Positions 1 to 6,384 of a DNA stretch of 64,000 bases are shown here, in pieces (the stretch's first letter is position 1; every line of letters starts with the position of its first letter). The DNA is from Methylomonas sp. LW13 (GTDB lineage: Bacteria; Pseudomonadota; Gammaproteobacteria; Methylococcales; Methylomonadaceae), in NCBI RefSeq assembly GCF_016865255.1, contig NZ_CP033381.1, forward strand, positions 1,054,001-1,118,000. The letters are read 5' to 3'. Under the pieces are notes generated by a model that made no database searches, was not told the origin of the DNA, and saw only the letters and a program-made list of their open reading frames with translations. Made by a program: the position numbers and the translations under genes.

Positions 1-1
1 T

Positions 2-1045
2 CGCGACCGTTATCCGGAATATGCCCACGTGGCGGTGGTCGCAGTAAATACGCCCGATTTCACCGGCTGTGTGGAAACCGGCTATGCGGCGACGATTTAC
101 GAAATTATCAAAGCTCTGGTGCCGGACGCGGAAACCGCAGGGACCAAGCCTGGCAATCGTCAGCGTCAGGTCAATTGTCTGGTTAGCCCCATGTTGACGC
201 CCGGCGATCTGGAAGCTTTGCGCGATTTGATCGAACAATTCAATTTACGCCCGGTGCTGGTGCCGGACTTGTCCGATTCGCTGGACGGCAGCTTGACAGA
301 CGACGATTTTTCGCCAGTCACCATCGGCGGTACGCCAGTGTCGGAGTTGGCGACCTTGGGTGAAGCTAAAGCCAGCTTGATAATCGGCGCCTCTCTGCGT
401 AAATCCGGCGAACTGTTGCAGGAAAAAACCGGTGTCCCCAGTTTCTATTTTGACCATCTTTATGGCTTGCAGGCTAACGACGCCTTGATTACAACCTTGG
501 CCGACATCAGCGAAATGCCGGTGCCGCAAAAGATTGAACGGCAGCGCGCGCAATTGCAGGACGCAATGCTCGATACCCATTTCATGCTCGGCCAACTGCG
601 GGTGGCGATCGCAGCTGATCCAGATCAACTCAATGCTTTGATTCATCTGGTACAAGGCATGGGTGCGGAAGTGGTGACCGCGATTTGTGCCGGAAATACA
701 CCAGTGCTGGCGACGGCACCGGTGGACAGCATCAAGATCGGCGACCTGGAAGATTTGGAAGTTATGGCTAAAGAACGCAAGGCGCAATTGCTGATCGGTA
801 ACTCGCATGCCGTGGCTAGCGCCGAACGCTTGGGCATACCGATTCTGCGTATCGGTTTTCCGTTGTACGACATCATCGGCGGTTATCAGAAAACCTGGAT
901 AGGCTATCGCGGCACTCGGCAAACCTTGTTTGATTTAGCCAATTTGGTGATCAACTTTGCCCACGAGGAGATCGAGCCTTACTACTCGCCGTATGCGCAA
1001 AAACCCGAATCCGAACGTCAAGCGTGCTCGCCGTCATGTCATTAG
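2..1045 (+). CDS. nifN: Nitrogenase FeMo-cofactor scaffold protein NifN (5' end outside window)
   Basis: NifN pairs with NifE to form the scaffold on which the NifB-derived iron-sulfur core matures into FeMo-cofactor. The reading frame is open from base 2, so the N-terminal part (roughly 100 residues, judged from the usual family length of about 450) lies upstream; about 347 residues are visible. An internal GTG at 29 is not a believable start because homology-like sequence (PEYAHVAVV) precedes it. The conserved NifN stretch TPDFTGCVETGYAA is near the left edge, and the rest has the alternating Rossmann-like segments of the NifD/K/E/N family. nifX follows directly, the usual order. Identity is recognised from motifs and context. 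Confidence 0.93.
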   Translation, partial: RDRYPEYAHVAVVAVNTPDFTGCVETGYAATIYEIIKALVPDAETAGTKPGNRQRQVNCLVSPMLTPGDLEALRDLIEQFNLRPVLVPDLSDSLDGSLTDDDFSPVTIGGTPVSELATLGEAKASLIIGASLRKSGELLQEKTGVPSFYFDHLYGLQANDALITTLADISEMPVPQKIERQRAQLQDAMLDTHFMLGQLRVAIAADPDQLNALIHLVQGMGAEVVTAICAGNTPVLATAPVDSIKIGDLEDLEVMAKERKAQLLIGNSHAVASAERLGIPILRIGFPLYDIIGGYQKTWIGYRGTRQTLFDLANLVINFAHEEIEPYYSPYAQKPESERQACSPSCH

Positions 1046-1089
1046 CCCGCCGCATGCACGTTTTGCATACCCACGAACAGAGGATGCCT

Positions 1090-1521
1090 ATGGAAACCGC
1101 TATTAAAGTCGCTTTTGCCACTACCGACATGGTGCACGTTGATCAGCATTTTGGCTCAGCCAAATCGTTTGCTGTCTACGCGGTGGATCCGGAACAGTTC
1201 GAATTCATGGAAGCTGCGCAATTTGGCGAACTCGCGCAGGACGGTAACGAAGACAAGTTGTCGGTGAAGATTCAGTTGCTGGAAGGCTGCGCGGCCGTGT
1301 ATTGCCTGGCGATTGGTGCCTCTGCAGTGAAACAAATCGTCGCGCAAGGCATTCAGCCGGTCAAAGTCCACGAAGGCAGCACCGTCAAGGATCTGATCGC
1401 GGATTTGCAAGCCGAAATGAAAGCTGGGCCATCCAGTTGGTTGGCCAAAGCCATCAACCTACACAAAGGCCCCAATCCGGAGCGGTTTAACGCGATGGAA
1501 GAGGAGGGGTGGGATGAATAG
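1090..1521 (+). CDS. nifX: Nitrogenase cofactor carrier protein NifX
   Basis: NifX binds NifB-co and FeMo-co precursors and shuttles them during cofactor assembly. The 143-residue protein has the NifX/NafY-type fold signature: an N-terminal strand (IKVAFATTDMVHVDQHFGSA), then a variable middle and the GASAVKQIVAQGIQPVKV segment. ATG 1090 is preferred because AGAGG at 1079-1083 gives a 6-nt spacing; longer in-frame starts at GTG 1024 and ATG 1036 would overlap or nearly overlap the nifN end and add an unconserved-looking tail. It follows nifN closely and is surely co-transcribed with it. A repeat element separates it from the next nif gene. Confidence 0.93.
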   Translation: METAIKVAFATTDMVHVDQHFGSAKSFAVYAVDPEQFEFMEAAQFGELAQDGNEDKLSVKIQLLEGCAAVYCLAIGASAVKQIVAQGIQPVKVHEGSTVKDLIADLQAEMKAGPSSWLAKAINLHKGPNPERFNAMEEEGWDE

Positions 1522-1579
1522 ATTGGGTTGGGGTAGCTCGTAAATAGTTAAAAGCCTTGGCGCGTCGGAATGGTTTTGC

Positions 1580-1832
1580 CCCGCATGCCGCGCCGAGCAC
1601 CGGAGCTTTTGAACGGATCGGCCCGGTAGGGGCGCCGCAGGGATGCGGCGCGTTGCCGAAGGGGCAGGAATCCCCTTTCGGCAACCCTGTTCAAAAGCTT
1701 CGGAGCGCAGGGAATAAGCGGCATCCGGGTGTCTTTTCTTTTGGATACTTTTCTTTGGACAAGCAAAGAAAAGTATCTCGCCTGTCGGTGCGAGAACCGA
1801 CATTAAAACAGTCGTCGCGTTAGCGACACCCA
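1580..1832 (+). repeat. Composite palindromic intergenic repeat, copy A
   Basis: This fills most of the 372-base gap after nifX. It consists of nested and serial inverted repeats: CTTTTGAACGG with its distant complement, GCGCCGCAGGGATGCGGCGC, a GCCGAAGGGG stem, a GATACTTTTCTTTG/CAAAGAAAAGTATC stem, GTCGG...CCGAC and GTCGCGTTAGCGAC. The same ordered blocks recur at 3396-3712 in the same orientation and at 2991-3240 inverted. Several frames are open through it but all merely translate the repeat. Confidence 0.85.
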
Positions 1833-1893
1833 AATGAATATTTTTCAGTTAGGCCATAAACCTAACTAAACAAAAACCCAAAGGAGAACCACC

Positions 1894-2367
1894 ATGGCCC
1901 AACCCGCATTAGTCGTCGAAGCAGGCGACCCGTTCATGAACTCGGAAATCGTCGTCGAGATGGTCAAACAACTGCGCGCACTCGATACCTACGACACCTA
2001 CGAAGGCTGGTCGGAAGAAAAGATCATCGATCCTTTGGTGATGACCAAAGAACGCAAACGCGAGATACCGATTATCGGCGACCCGGATGAAATTACCTTG
2101 GCGCGCGTCAAAGCCTATTACAACTCCATTGCGTCGTTGATCGAAAAGAAAGGCGGCTTGATGGCCGTGCCGGTGATCAACATCACCCACGAAGGTTTCG
2201 GCCGGGCTTTGGTATTGGTCGGTAAATTGATCGTGGTGGATAAAGTCTTGCGCGATGTGCACCGTTTCGGTTTCCCCAGCCTGGAAGATTTGGCGGCCAA
2301 AACCGATGCAACCATTGAGAAAGCGCTGGGTTTGATCACAACCTATAGAGAAGTAGCCGAAGCTTGA
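1894..2367 (+). CDS. NifX-associated nitrogen fixation protein (DUF269)
   Basis: A 157-residue member of the NifX-associated family (DUF269 / TIGR02935-like) found next to nifX in most diazotrophs; its biochemical role is not established but it is nif-specific. Recognisable features are the N-terminal PF(M)NSEIVVEMVKQLRALD helix, the SEEKIIDPLVMTKE region and the GRALVLVGKLIVVDK core. AAGGAG about 8 bases before ATG 1894 is a strong ribosome binding site. It sits directly downstream of repeat copy A, so it may have its own transcript or be read through from nifX. It overlaps nothing and is followed 8 bases later by the DUF683 gene. Confidence 0.92.
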   Translation: MAQPALVVEAGDPFMNSEIVVEMVKQLRALDTYDTYEGWSEEKIIDPLVMTKERKREIPIIGDPDEITLARVKAYYNSIASLIEKKGGLMAVPVINITHEGFGRALVLVGKLIVVDKVLRDVHRFGFPSLEDLAAKTDATIEKALGLITTYREVAEA

Positions 2368-2375
2368 GGTGTGCG

Positions 2376-2591
2376 ATGAGCGACGAAGAACTGAAAGTAT
2401 TGGAAAAAGACGTAAAAAAAGCCAAGCGTATTGCTAGTGAGGCTGCCTCGGTATTGCACGATTTGATCGAAGACAGATTGCCGGATGCCTATGGCGAACT
2501 GATGGGCATTGCGCAAGCCACTTACGACGCCTGCAAAGCCTGGGATGATGCCAACAAGAAGTTCTTGGCTGCCAGCAAAGAAACGGCTTAG
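2376..2591 (+). CDS. Small nif-associated helical protein (DUF683 family)
   Basis: A 71-residue, highly charged, helix-forming protein of the DUF683 (Rop-like) type that lies between the NifX-associated gene and the nif-specific ferredoxin in many nif operons. ATG 2376 is chosen over upstream TTG 2364 because GAGG precedes it at good spacing and the MSDEELK beginning is typical. The sequence is predicted as two long helices (residues about 3-35 and 42-66), consistent with a coiled-coil dimer. Function unknown; its constant genomic place suggests an accessory role in cofactor maturation or electron supply. Confidence 0.85.
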   Translation: MSDEELKVLEKDVKKAKRIASEAASVLHDLIEDRLPDAYGELMGIAQATYDACKAWDDANKKFLAASKETA

Positions 2592-2600
2592 GAGACGATC

Positions 2601-2918
2601 ATGAGCGAATTTGTAACCGGCGTGACCTTTGGCGGCACCGTTTGGACACCGTCTTACGTTACCGACATTAATCAGCGTACTTGTATCGGTTGCGGCCGTT
2701 GTTTCAAGGTTTGTCCGCGCGACGTATTTGATTTGGTCGAAAAAGACGAAGCCTTATCAGCCGAAGATTTTGGCGACGATTACGGCGACTTTGAGGACGA
2801 TGACGATAACAGCATGGTGATGAGCTTGAAAAATGCTGCTGACTGTATTGGTTGCGAGGCATGTTCCAAGGTGTGTCCTAAGGATTGTTTTACGCATGAG
2901 CATAAGGCGGCGGCTTGA
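2601..2918 (+). CDS. fdxB: Nif-specific ferredoxin III, 2[4Fe-4S]
   Basis: A 105-residue bacterial-type ferredoxin. Two cluster motifs are visible: Cys28-x2-Cys31-x2-Cys34-x3-Cys38-Pro and Cys82-x2-Cys85-x2-Cys88-x3-Cys92-Pro. Between them is an acidic insert (residues about 48-70, DDYGDFEDDDD), characteristic of the nif-specific ferredoxin III family (TIGR02936-like). It probably donates electrons to nitrogenase or to cofactor assembly. AGGAG lies about 8 bases upstream of ATG 2601, and the gene starts 9 bases after the DUF683 stop, so the two are co-transcribed. A GTGGGCAC hairpin follows the stop. Confidence 0.92.
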   Translation: MSEFVTGVTFGGTVWTPSYVTDINQRTCIGCGRCFKVCPRDVFDLVEKDEALSAEDFGDDYGDFEDDDDNSMVMSLKNAADCIGCEACSKVCPKDCFTHEHKAAA

Positions 2919-2947
2919 TTTTTTAGCTTTTAAGTTTCGGCTTATCG

Positions 2948-2978
2948 TAGGGTGGGCACGGTTTTTGTGCCCACGCGG
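2948..2978. repeat. GTGGGCAC hairpin, possible terminator/REP-like motif after fdxB
   Basis: GTGGGCAC at 2952-2959 pairs with GTGCCCAC at 2967-2974 around a GGTTTTT loop. It begins about 30 bases after the fdxB stop and could end the nif transcript, though no clear U-run follows. The GTAGGGTGGGCACG wording resembles a short repeat common in proteobacterial intergenic regions, so it may be a mobile REP-like unit used as a terminator. Confidence 0.5.
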
Positions 2979-2990
2979 ATTTTAAGCAAT

Positions 2991-3240
2991 GTGTCGCTGG
3001 CGCGACGGCTGGTTTTGAAGTCGGGTCTCGGCCCGACAGCCGAGATACTTTCTTTTGCATGGCCAAAAGAAAGTATCCAAAGAAAAGGCCACCCCGATGC
3101 CGCTTTAATCCTGCGCGCCGCAGCGTTTATCGAGGGTCGGCAGAAGGGGCATCCCAGCCCCTCCGCCGACGCACCGCATCCCTGCGGTGCCCCTTCGGGC
3201 AATTCTCGATAAACGCTGCGGTGCTCGGCGCGGCATAGGG
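2991..3240 (-). repeat. Composite palindromic intergenic repeat, copy B (inverted)
   Basis: Reverse-orientation relative of copies A and C. It starts with GTGTCGCTGGCGCGAC, continues through TCTCGGCCCGACAGCCGAGA and the ACTTTCTTTTG/CCAAAAGAAAGT stem, and ends with TGCTCGGCGCGGCAT, which is the start of copies A and C read backwards. The central arm is a different variant: GCAGCGTTTATCGAG pairs with CTCGATAAACGCTGC in place of the CTTTTGAACGG arm. Bases 3241-3395 between B and C show no gene or clear structure. Confidence 0.82.
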
Positions 3241-3395
3241 GATCTGGCTTGTCCCGGAATTGCTAAGTTATTGGAGTTAATTCGGGGGTGAGCTGTCGCC
3301 AGCTGTTTTAGGTTCACAATGCTTTGTAAAAGCCCTTTTTAGTTTTCTGGTGCTGGATGTAAATCTAGGAGCATCGAGAGTAGAACGGTCGTCTC

Positions 3396-3712
3396 CCGTA
3401 TGCCGCGCCGAGCACCGGAGCTTTTGAACGGACAAATCGGCAGGATAGCCGATTTGCATGCGCAGCACCCGAAGGGCGAGGCACATGGATGTGCCGAGTG
3501 AGCAGCCCGCAGGGGCGCCGCAGGGATGCGGCGCGTTGCCGAAGGGGCAGGGAGCCCCTTTCGGCAACCCCGTTCAAAAGCGAGGAGCGCAGGGAACAAG
3601 CGGCATTCGGGCCGCCTTTTCTTTGGATACTTTCTTTTGGCGGAGCAAAAGAAAGTGTCTCGGTTGTCGGTCCGAGAACCGACATCAATGAATTCGTCGC
3701 GATAGCGACACC
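3396..3712 (+). repeat. Composite palindromic intergenic repeat, copy C
   Basis: Longest copy. It shares with copy A the TGCCGCGCCGAGCACCGGAG start, the GGCGCCGCAGGGATGCGGCGC hairpin, the GCCGAAGGGGCAGG stem and the GTCGG/CCGAC and TCGC/GCGA terminal stems, but carries an extra block of about 60 bp (roughly 3431-3507) containing AAATCGGC...GCCGATTT. It ends 33 bp before the [2Fe-2S] ferredoxin gene, so it forms that gene's upstream region. Confidence 0.83.
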
Positions 3713-3744
3713 TTATTTTTAGTTAAACCATAAGGAATCCCACT

Positions 3745-4068
3745 ATGCCTCGTCCCGATAAACACGTATTCGTCTGCACTCAAGCCCGTCCGCAAGGCCA
3801 TCCGCGCGGCTCCTGTACCGCCAGTGGTTGTGCCGAGGTGATGAACGAGTTCATGAATCAAATTCAGGCCCGTAACCTGTTCGAGAAAATCGGCCTAACC
3901 AATACCGGTTGCATGGGCCCGTGCATGCTGGGGCCCAGCGTATTGGTCTATCCGGAAGGGGTGATGTACGGCAAAGTCACCAAGGATGATGTCAAAACCA
4001 TCATTGATCAGCATTTGTTGGGTGGCGAGCCGGTCGCCGCGTTGGTTGCGCCCGCCGAGGTCTGGTAA
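3745..4068 (+). CDS. Thioredoxin-like [2Fe-2S] ferredoxin
   Basis: A 107-residue ferredoxin of the thioredoxin-fold [2Fe-2S] type (Shethna protein I-like), a family often encoded in nif regions. Probable cluster ligands are Cys11, Cys24, Cys56 and Cys60 (the last pair in the GCMGPCMLGP motif); Cys29 is extra. The C-terminal half (PSVLVYPEGVMYGKVTKDDV) is the diagnostic strand-helix of the family. It is the first gene of a tight run with 3-bp spacing or overlaps through 7659, so it is probably the electron carrier of that unit. No sigma-54 consensus was seen in the repeat-derived upstream region. Confidence 0.88.
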   Translation: MPRPDKHVFVCTQARPQGHPRGSCTASGCAEVMNEFMNQIQARNLFEKIGLTNTGCMGPCMLGPSVLVYPEGVMYGKVTKDDVKTIIDQHLLGGEPVAALVAPAEVW

Positions 4069-4071
4069 TCC

Positions 4072-4578
4072 ATGAGTCAGCTCGGCTTTTTTGAAGAACG
4101 GGTTTTATTCAGTCCGGATGTGCCGGAAGAGGTGAATAAACTGTTGCAGATGGCGGTAGCGGCCAGCCACGCTGACAAGCCTTTGGCGGAAAAGTATTTC
4201 AGACAGGCGCAGGCCTTGGATAGTGCTTGTCTGCAAACCTATTTTGCCTTGTATAAATTCTATTTTTACCAAGGCCGTTTGCTGGAAGCCGAGCTTGAAG
4301 TCATGGCGGCACTAAACGAAGCGGCTCGGCAGGGCGGTTTTCCAGCCGACTATCGGAAGCTGGGCCGCGAGTTGGCGCAGTGGGATATGTACGCCAGCGA
4401 AGTCGCGCTGTTTTATCTCTACAGTTTAAAAGCGCTAGCCTTTATCAAACTGCGGCGGCAGTTGGATGCGGAAGCACAATCGATATTAGTCTTGATGCGT
4501 GCATTAGACCCGGAAGACCGTTCCGGCGCCTCGGTGATTATGGATTTGGCGGATGCAGTGCTGGAGGATGCCGCATGA
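4072..4578 (+). CDS. Unknown nif-linked TPR-like helical protein
   Basis: A 168-residue cytoplasmic protein, no signal peptide. Residues about 18-75 (NKLLQMAVAASHADKPLAEKY followed by ALYKFYFYQGRLLEAELEVMAAL) look like paired helices of a tetratricopeptide repeat, with more helices up to the end. TPR folds usually hold protein partners, so an assembly or scaffolding role is possible; that is inference. The gene begins 3 bases after the ferredoxin stop and overlaps the next start by ATGA. I do not recognise a named family. Confidence 0.75.
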   Translation: MSQLGFFEERVLFSPDVPEEVNKLLQMAVAASHADKPLAEKYFRQAQALDSACLQTYFALYKFYFYQGRLLEAELEVMAALNEAARQGGFPADYRKLGRELAQWDMYASEVALFYLYSLKALAFIKLRRQLDAEAQSILVLMRALDPEDRSGASVIMDLADAVLEDAA

Positions 4579-4955
4579 CCAGCGAACAGGTTGCCGAGCA
4601 GGTGGCGGCACGGCGGGCTTTCGGCGAGACAGTCTGTCAACGCATTATAGAAAATATCGTCAAGCTGGGCTTTCCGCTGCAAACCGAACTCAGTTTGCCG
4701 AAATTCGATAGCGCCGAGTTCAGTTTAGTCACCGACCCGTTTACCCAAACCCAGGATCTGGTGGGTTATTGGTACAATGCCGGTAAGCAGCGCATCGGTC
4801 AGATTAAATTTCATGGCGACGGCAGTTTTTATGCCGAATACGATGTTGTGCAGCCGCACCCGACCAAAAAACAATGGTTCGTCGAGGCCATTAATGCCTG
4901 GGGCCAGCAAGACAACATTAAAACCGAAGCAAAATTGCTAGACATCCCGCAATAA
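4575..4955 (+). CDS. Unknown nif-linked 126-residue protein
   Basis: Start ATG 4575 overlaps the preceding stop in an ATGA, which argues for translational coupling; an apparent upstream extension of the frame lies inside the previous gene and is not used. The protein has a helical N-terminus (residues 1-33) and a beta-rich remainder with ALTERNATING aromatic and charged residues (for example VGYWYNAG, GSFYAEYDVV, QQWFVEAI-like segment). No cysteine cluster motif, signal peptide or membrane segment. I do not recognise the family; placement between nif-type ferredoxin and Fe-S genes suggests a nitrogen-fixation accessory function. Confidence 0.7.
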   Translation: MTSEQVAEQVAARRAFGETVCQRIIENIVKLGFPLQTELSLPKFDSAEFSLVTDPFTQTQDLVGYWYNAGKQRIGQIKFHGDGSFYAEYDVVQPHPTKKQWFVEAINAWGQQDNIKTEAKLLDIPQ

Positions 4956-4964
4956 GGGGGGGCA

Positions 4965-5927
4965 ATGGCTAACCCAAAACGCTTGTACGAATTGCTGCTG
5001 GACTATTGCAGCAGCGATGCCGTGGTGGACAACCTGATGATCGGTTTGGTTTGGACAGTGTGCCAAAGTCAGGGCCGGGCGACCGCCGGTTTGGCGATGA
5101 GTCCGGGGCAGAACACGCGCACCTTGCCGTGGTCCGGCACCTTGGTGGGCAAACCGGTGACGGATTTAGCCGCCTGGATTACCGAATGGGAACCGTATAA
5201 AGCCACGGTTGCCATGGCAGCCATCAACAGTTGCATCAACGCCCGGCCTTTGCCGGATTCGCTGGTGTTGGACAGTCACGACGAACATGCCAATCTGGCG
5301 GTGTTCGAGCATTTTTTGCCGCAGCTGCATGGCAAAAACGTGGTGGTGATCGGCCGTTATCCGGGCATCGAACGCTATCAAGACAAAATGCATTTAACCA
5401 TTTTGGAGCGACAACCGTCTGCTGCCGATCTGCCGGATTCCGCGTGCGAGTTTTTATTGCCGCAAGCTGACTGGGTGTTTTTGACCGCCAGCAGTATTCC
5501 GAATAAAACCTTTCCGCGGCTGGTAGAGCTATCCAGTCACGCCAAAACCGTGTTGATGGGCCCCACCGTACCGTGGCTGCCGCAGTTGCATGAGTTTGGC
5601 ATCGATTATCTGGCCGGGGTGGAAGTTGTCGATCAAGCGGCCTTGTATCACACCGCCGCGCAAGGCGGAGGCGTGCGGATCTTTAATAATGGCTTACGCT
5701 ACCGCGTGGCGGAACTGGCCCCGCAAAGCAGTATTAGCTGGTTGAAGCAGCAAATCGCCGATTGTTTTAACGAAAGAACCCAGCTGACCGAAGCGATGGA
5801 GCAATGGTATCGCGACGGTAATAAGGCGCGCTTCCCGCAGTACTCATTGTTGGACCAAATCAACAGCCGGCTGTCGCGCTTGGATAGCAGCTTTAAATCG
5901 CTGTGGGACAATTGTGCGCCTGGCTAA
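4965..5927 (+). CDS. DUF4213/DUF364 domain protein, putative metal-chelating
   Basis: A 320-residue cytoplasmic protein. The N-terminal third resembles DUF4213 and the rest DUF364, the so-called heavy-metal chelation domain, with a Rossmann-like core: KNVVVIGRYPG (residues about 125-135), a DWVFLTASSIPNKT strand-helix, and TVLMGPTVPWLP. The family is linked to metal or cofactor handling mainly by structure and context. GGGGGG at 4956-4961 lies just before ATG 4965. The gene is embedded in the nif-linked unit, so a role in metal delivery to nitrogenase cofactor synthesis is plausible but unproven. Confidence 0.78.
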   Translation: MANPKRLYELLLDYCSSDAVVDNLMIGLVWTVCQSQGRATAGLAMSPGQNTRTLPWSGTLVGKPVTDLAAWITEWEPYKATVAMAAINSCINARPLPDSLVLDSHDEHANLAVFEHFLPQLHGKNVVVIGRYPGIERYQDKMHLTILERQPSAADLPDSACEFLLPQADWVFLTASSIPNKTFPRLVELSSHAKTVLMGPTVPWLPQLHEFGIDYLAGVEVVDQAALYHTAAQGGGVRIFNNGLRYRVAELAPQSSISWLKQQIADCFNERTQLTEAMEQWYRDGNKARFPQYSLLDQINSRLSRLDSSFKSLWDNCAPG

Positions 5928-5930
5928 ACA

Positions 5931-6383
5931 ATGAACAACGCAGTGCCGGAGGCGTTTAACAGCCACCGATTATTATTGATGTACAAAGGCGATATTAGCG
6001 CCTTGACCTTGTTTGCCCAGCAGGCCGGCGGCAGCGTGTGCTTTCCGCAGTCTTTGCCGCCGCTGTCGGTCGCCTTCGATGAGGACGCGACGGTAAACGA
6101 CGGAAAAATCACCGTGCATCCGGCAACGCTGGTTAACGCCATCAATCGTCTGCTGGGGTTCGATAACGATTTACTCTATGCCGAAGCGGGTTTTAAAGAA
6201 TACGTCGATACCCCAAAAGGTACCGTCACCGTATACATGGCGCGTTTCAAACTGCTGGATCCGCCGCACCGCTTGATGCAGTCCTTGGGTTGCCAGATGC
6301 GCACCTTGCCGGAGTTGCGCGGTCGGCCGCCAGCTGAAATGGAGTTGTTGCGCCGGGCTTACACCAAAATGATGGAGGGCTAA
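5931..6383 (+). CDS. Unknown nif-linked 150-residue protein
   Basis: Begins 3 bases after the DUF364 stop and ends 1 base before the Fe-S gene start, so it is firmly part of the same transcript. It is a soluble, alpha/beta-looking protein with no signal peptide, two cysteines (in GGSVCFPQ and QSLGCQMRT) and a conserved-looking C-terminal tail rich in Arg/Pro/Leu. I recognise no domain. Base composition and codon use match its neighbours, arguing that it is a long-standing operon member and not a recent insertion. Confidence 0.7.
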   Translation: MNNAVPEAFNSHRLLLMYKGDISALTLFAQQAGGSVCFPQSLPPLSVAFDEDATVNDGKITVHPATLVNAINRLLGFDNDLLYAEAGFKEYVDTPKGTVTVYMARFKLLDPPHRLMQSLGCQMRTLPELRGRPPAEMELLRRAYTKMMEG

Positions 6384-6384
6384 C

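Noticed and set aside
245..922. Long open frame antisense to nifN
   Set aside because: It mirrors the codon pattern of nifN, has no ribosome site and no family resemblance; a shadow frame.
1459..3691. Several overlapping open frames on both strands in the gaps after nifX and fdxB
   Set aside because: They translate the composite palindromic repeats; the same peptide phrases recur in all three copies, which shows they come from the repeat and not from a gene.
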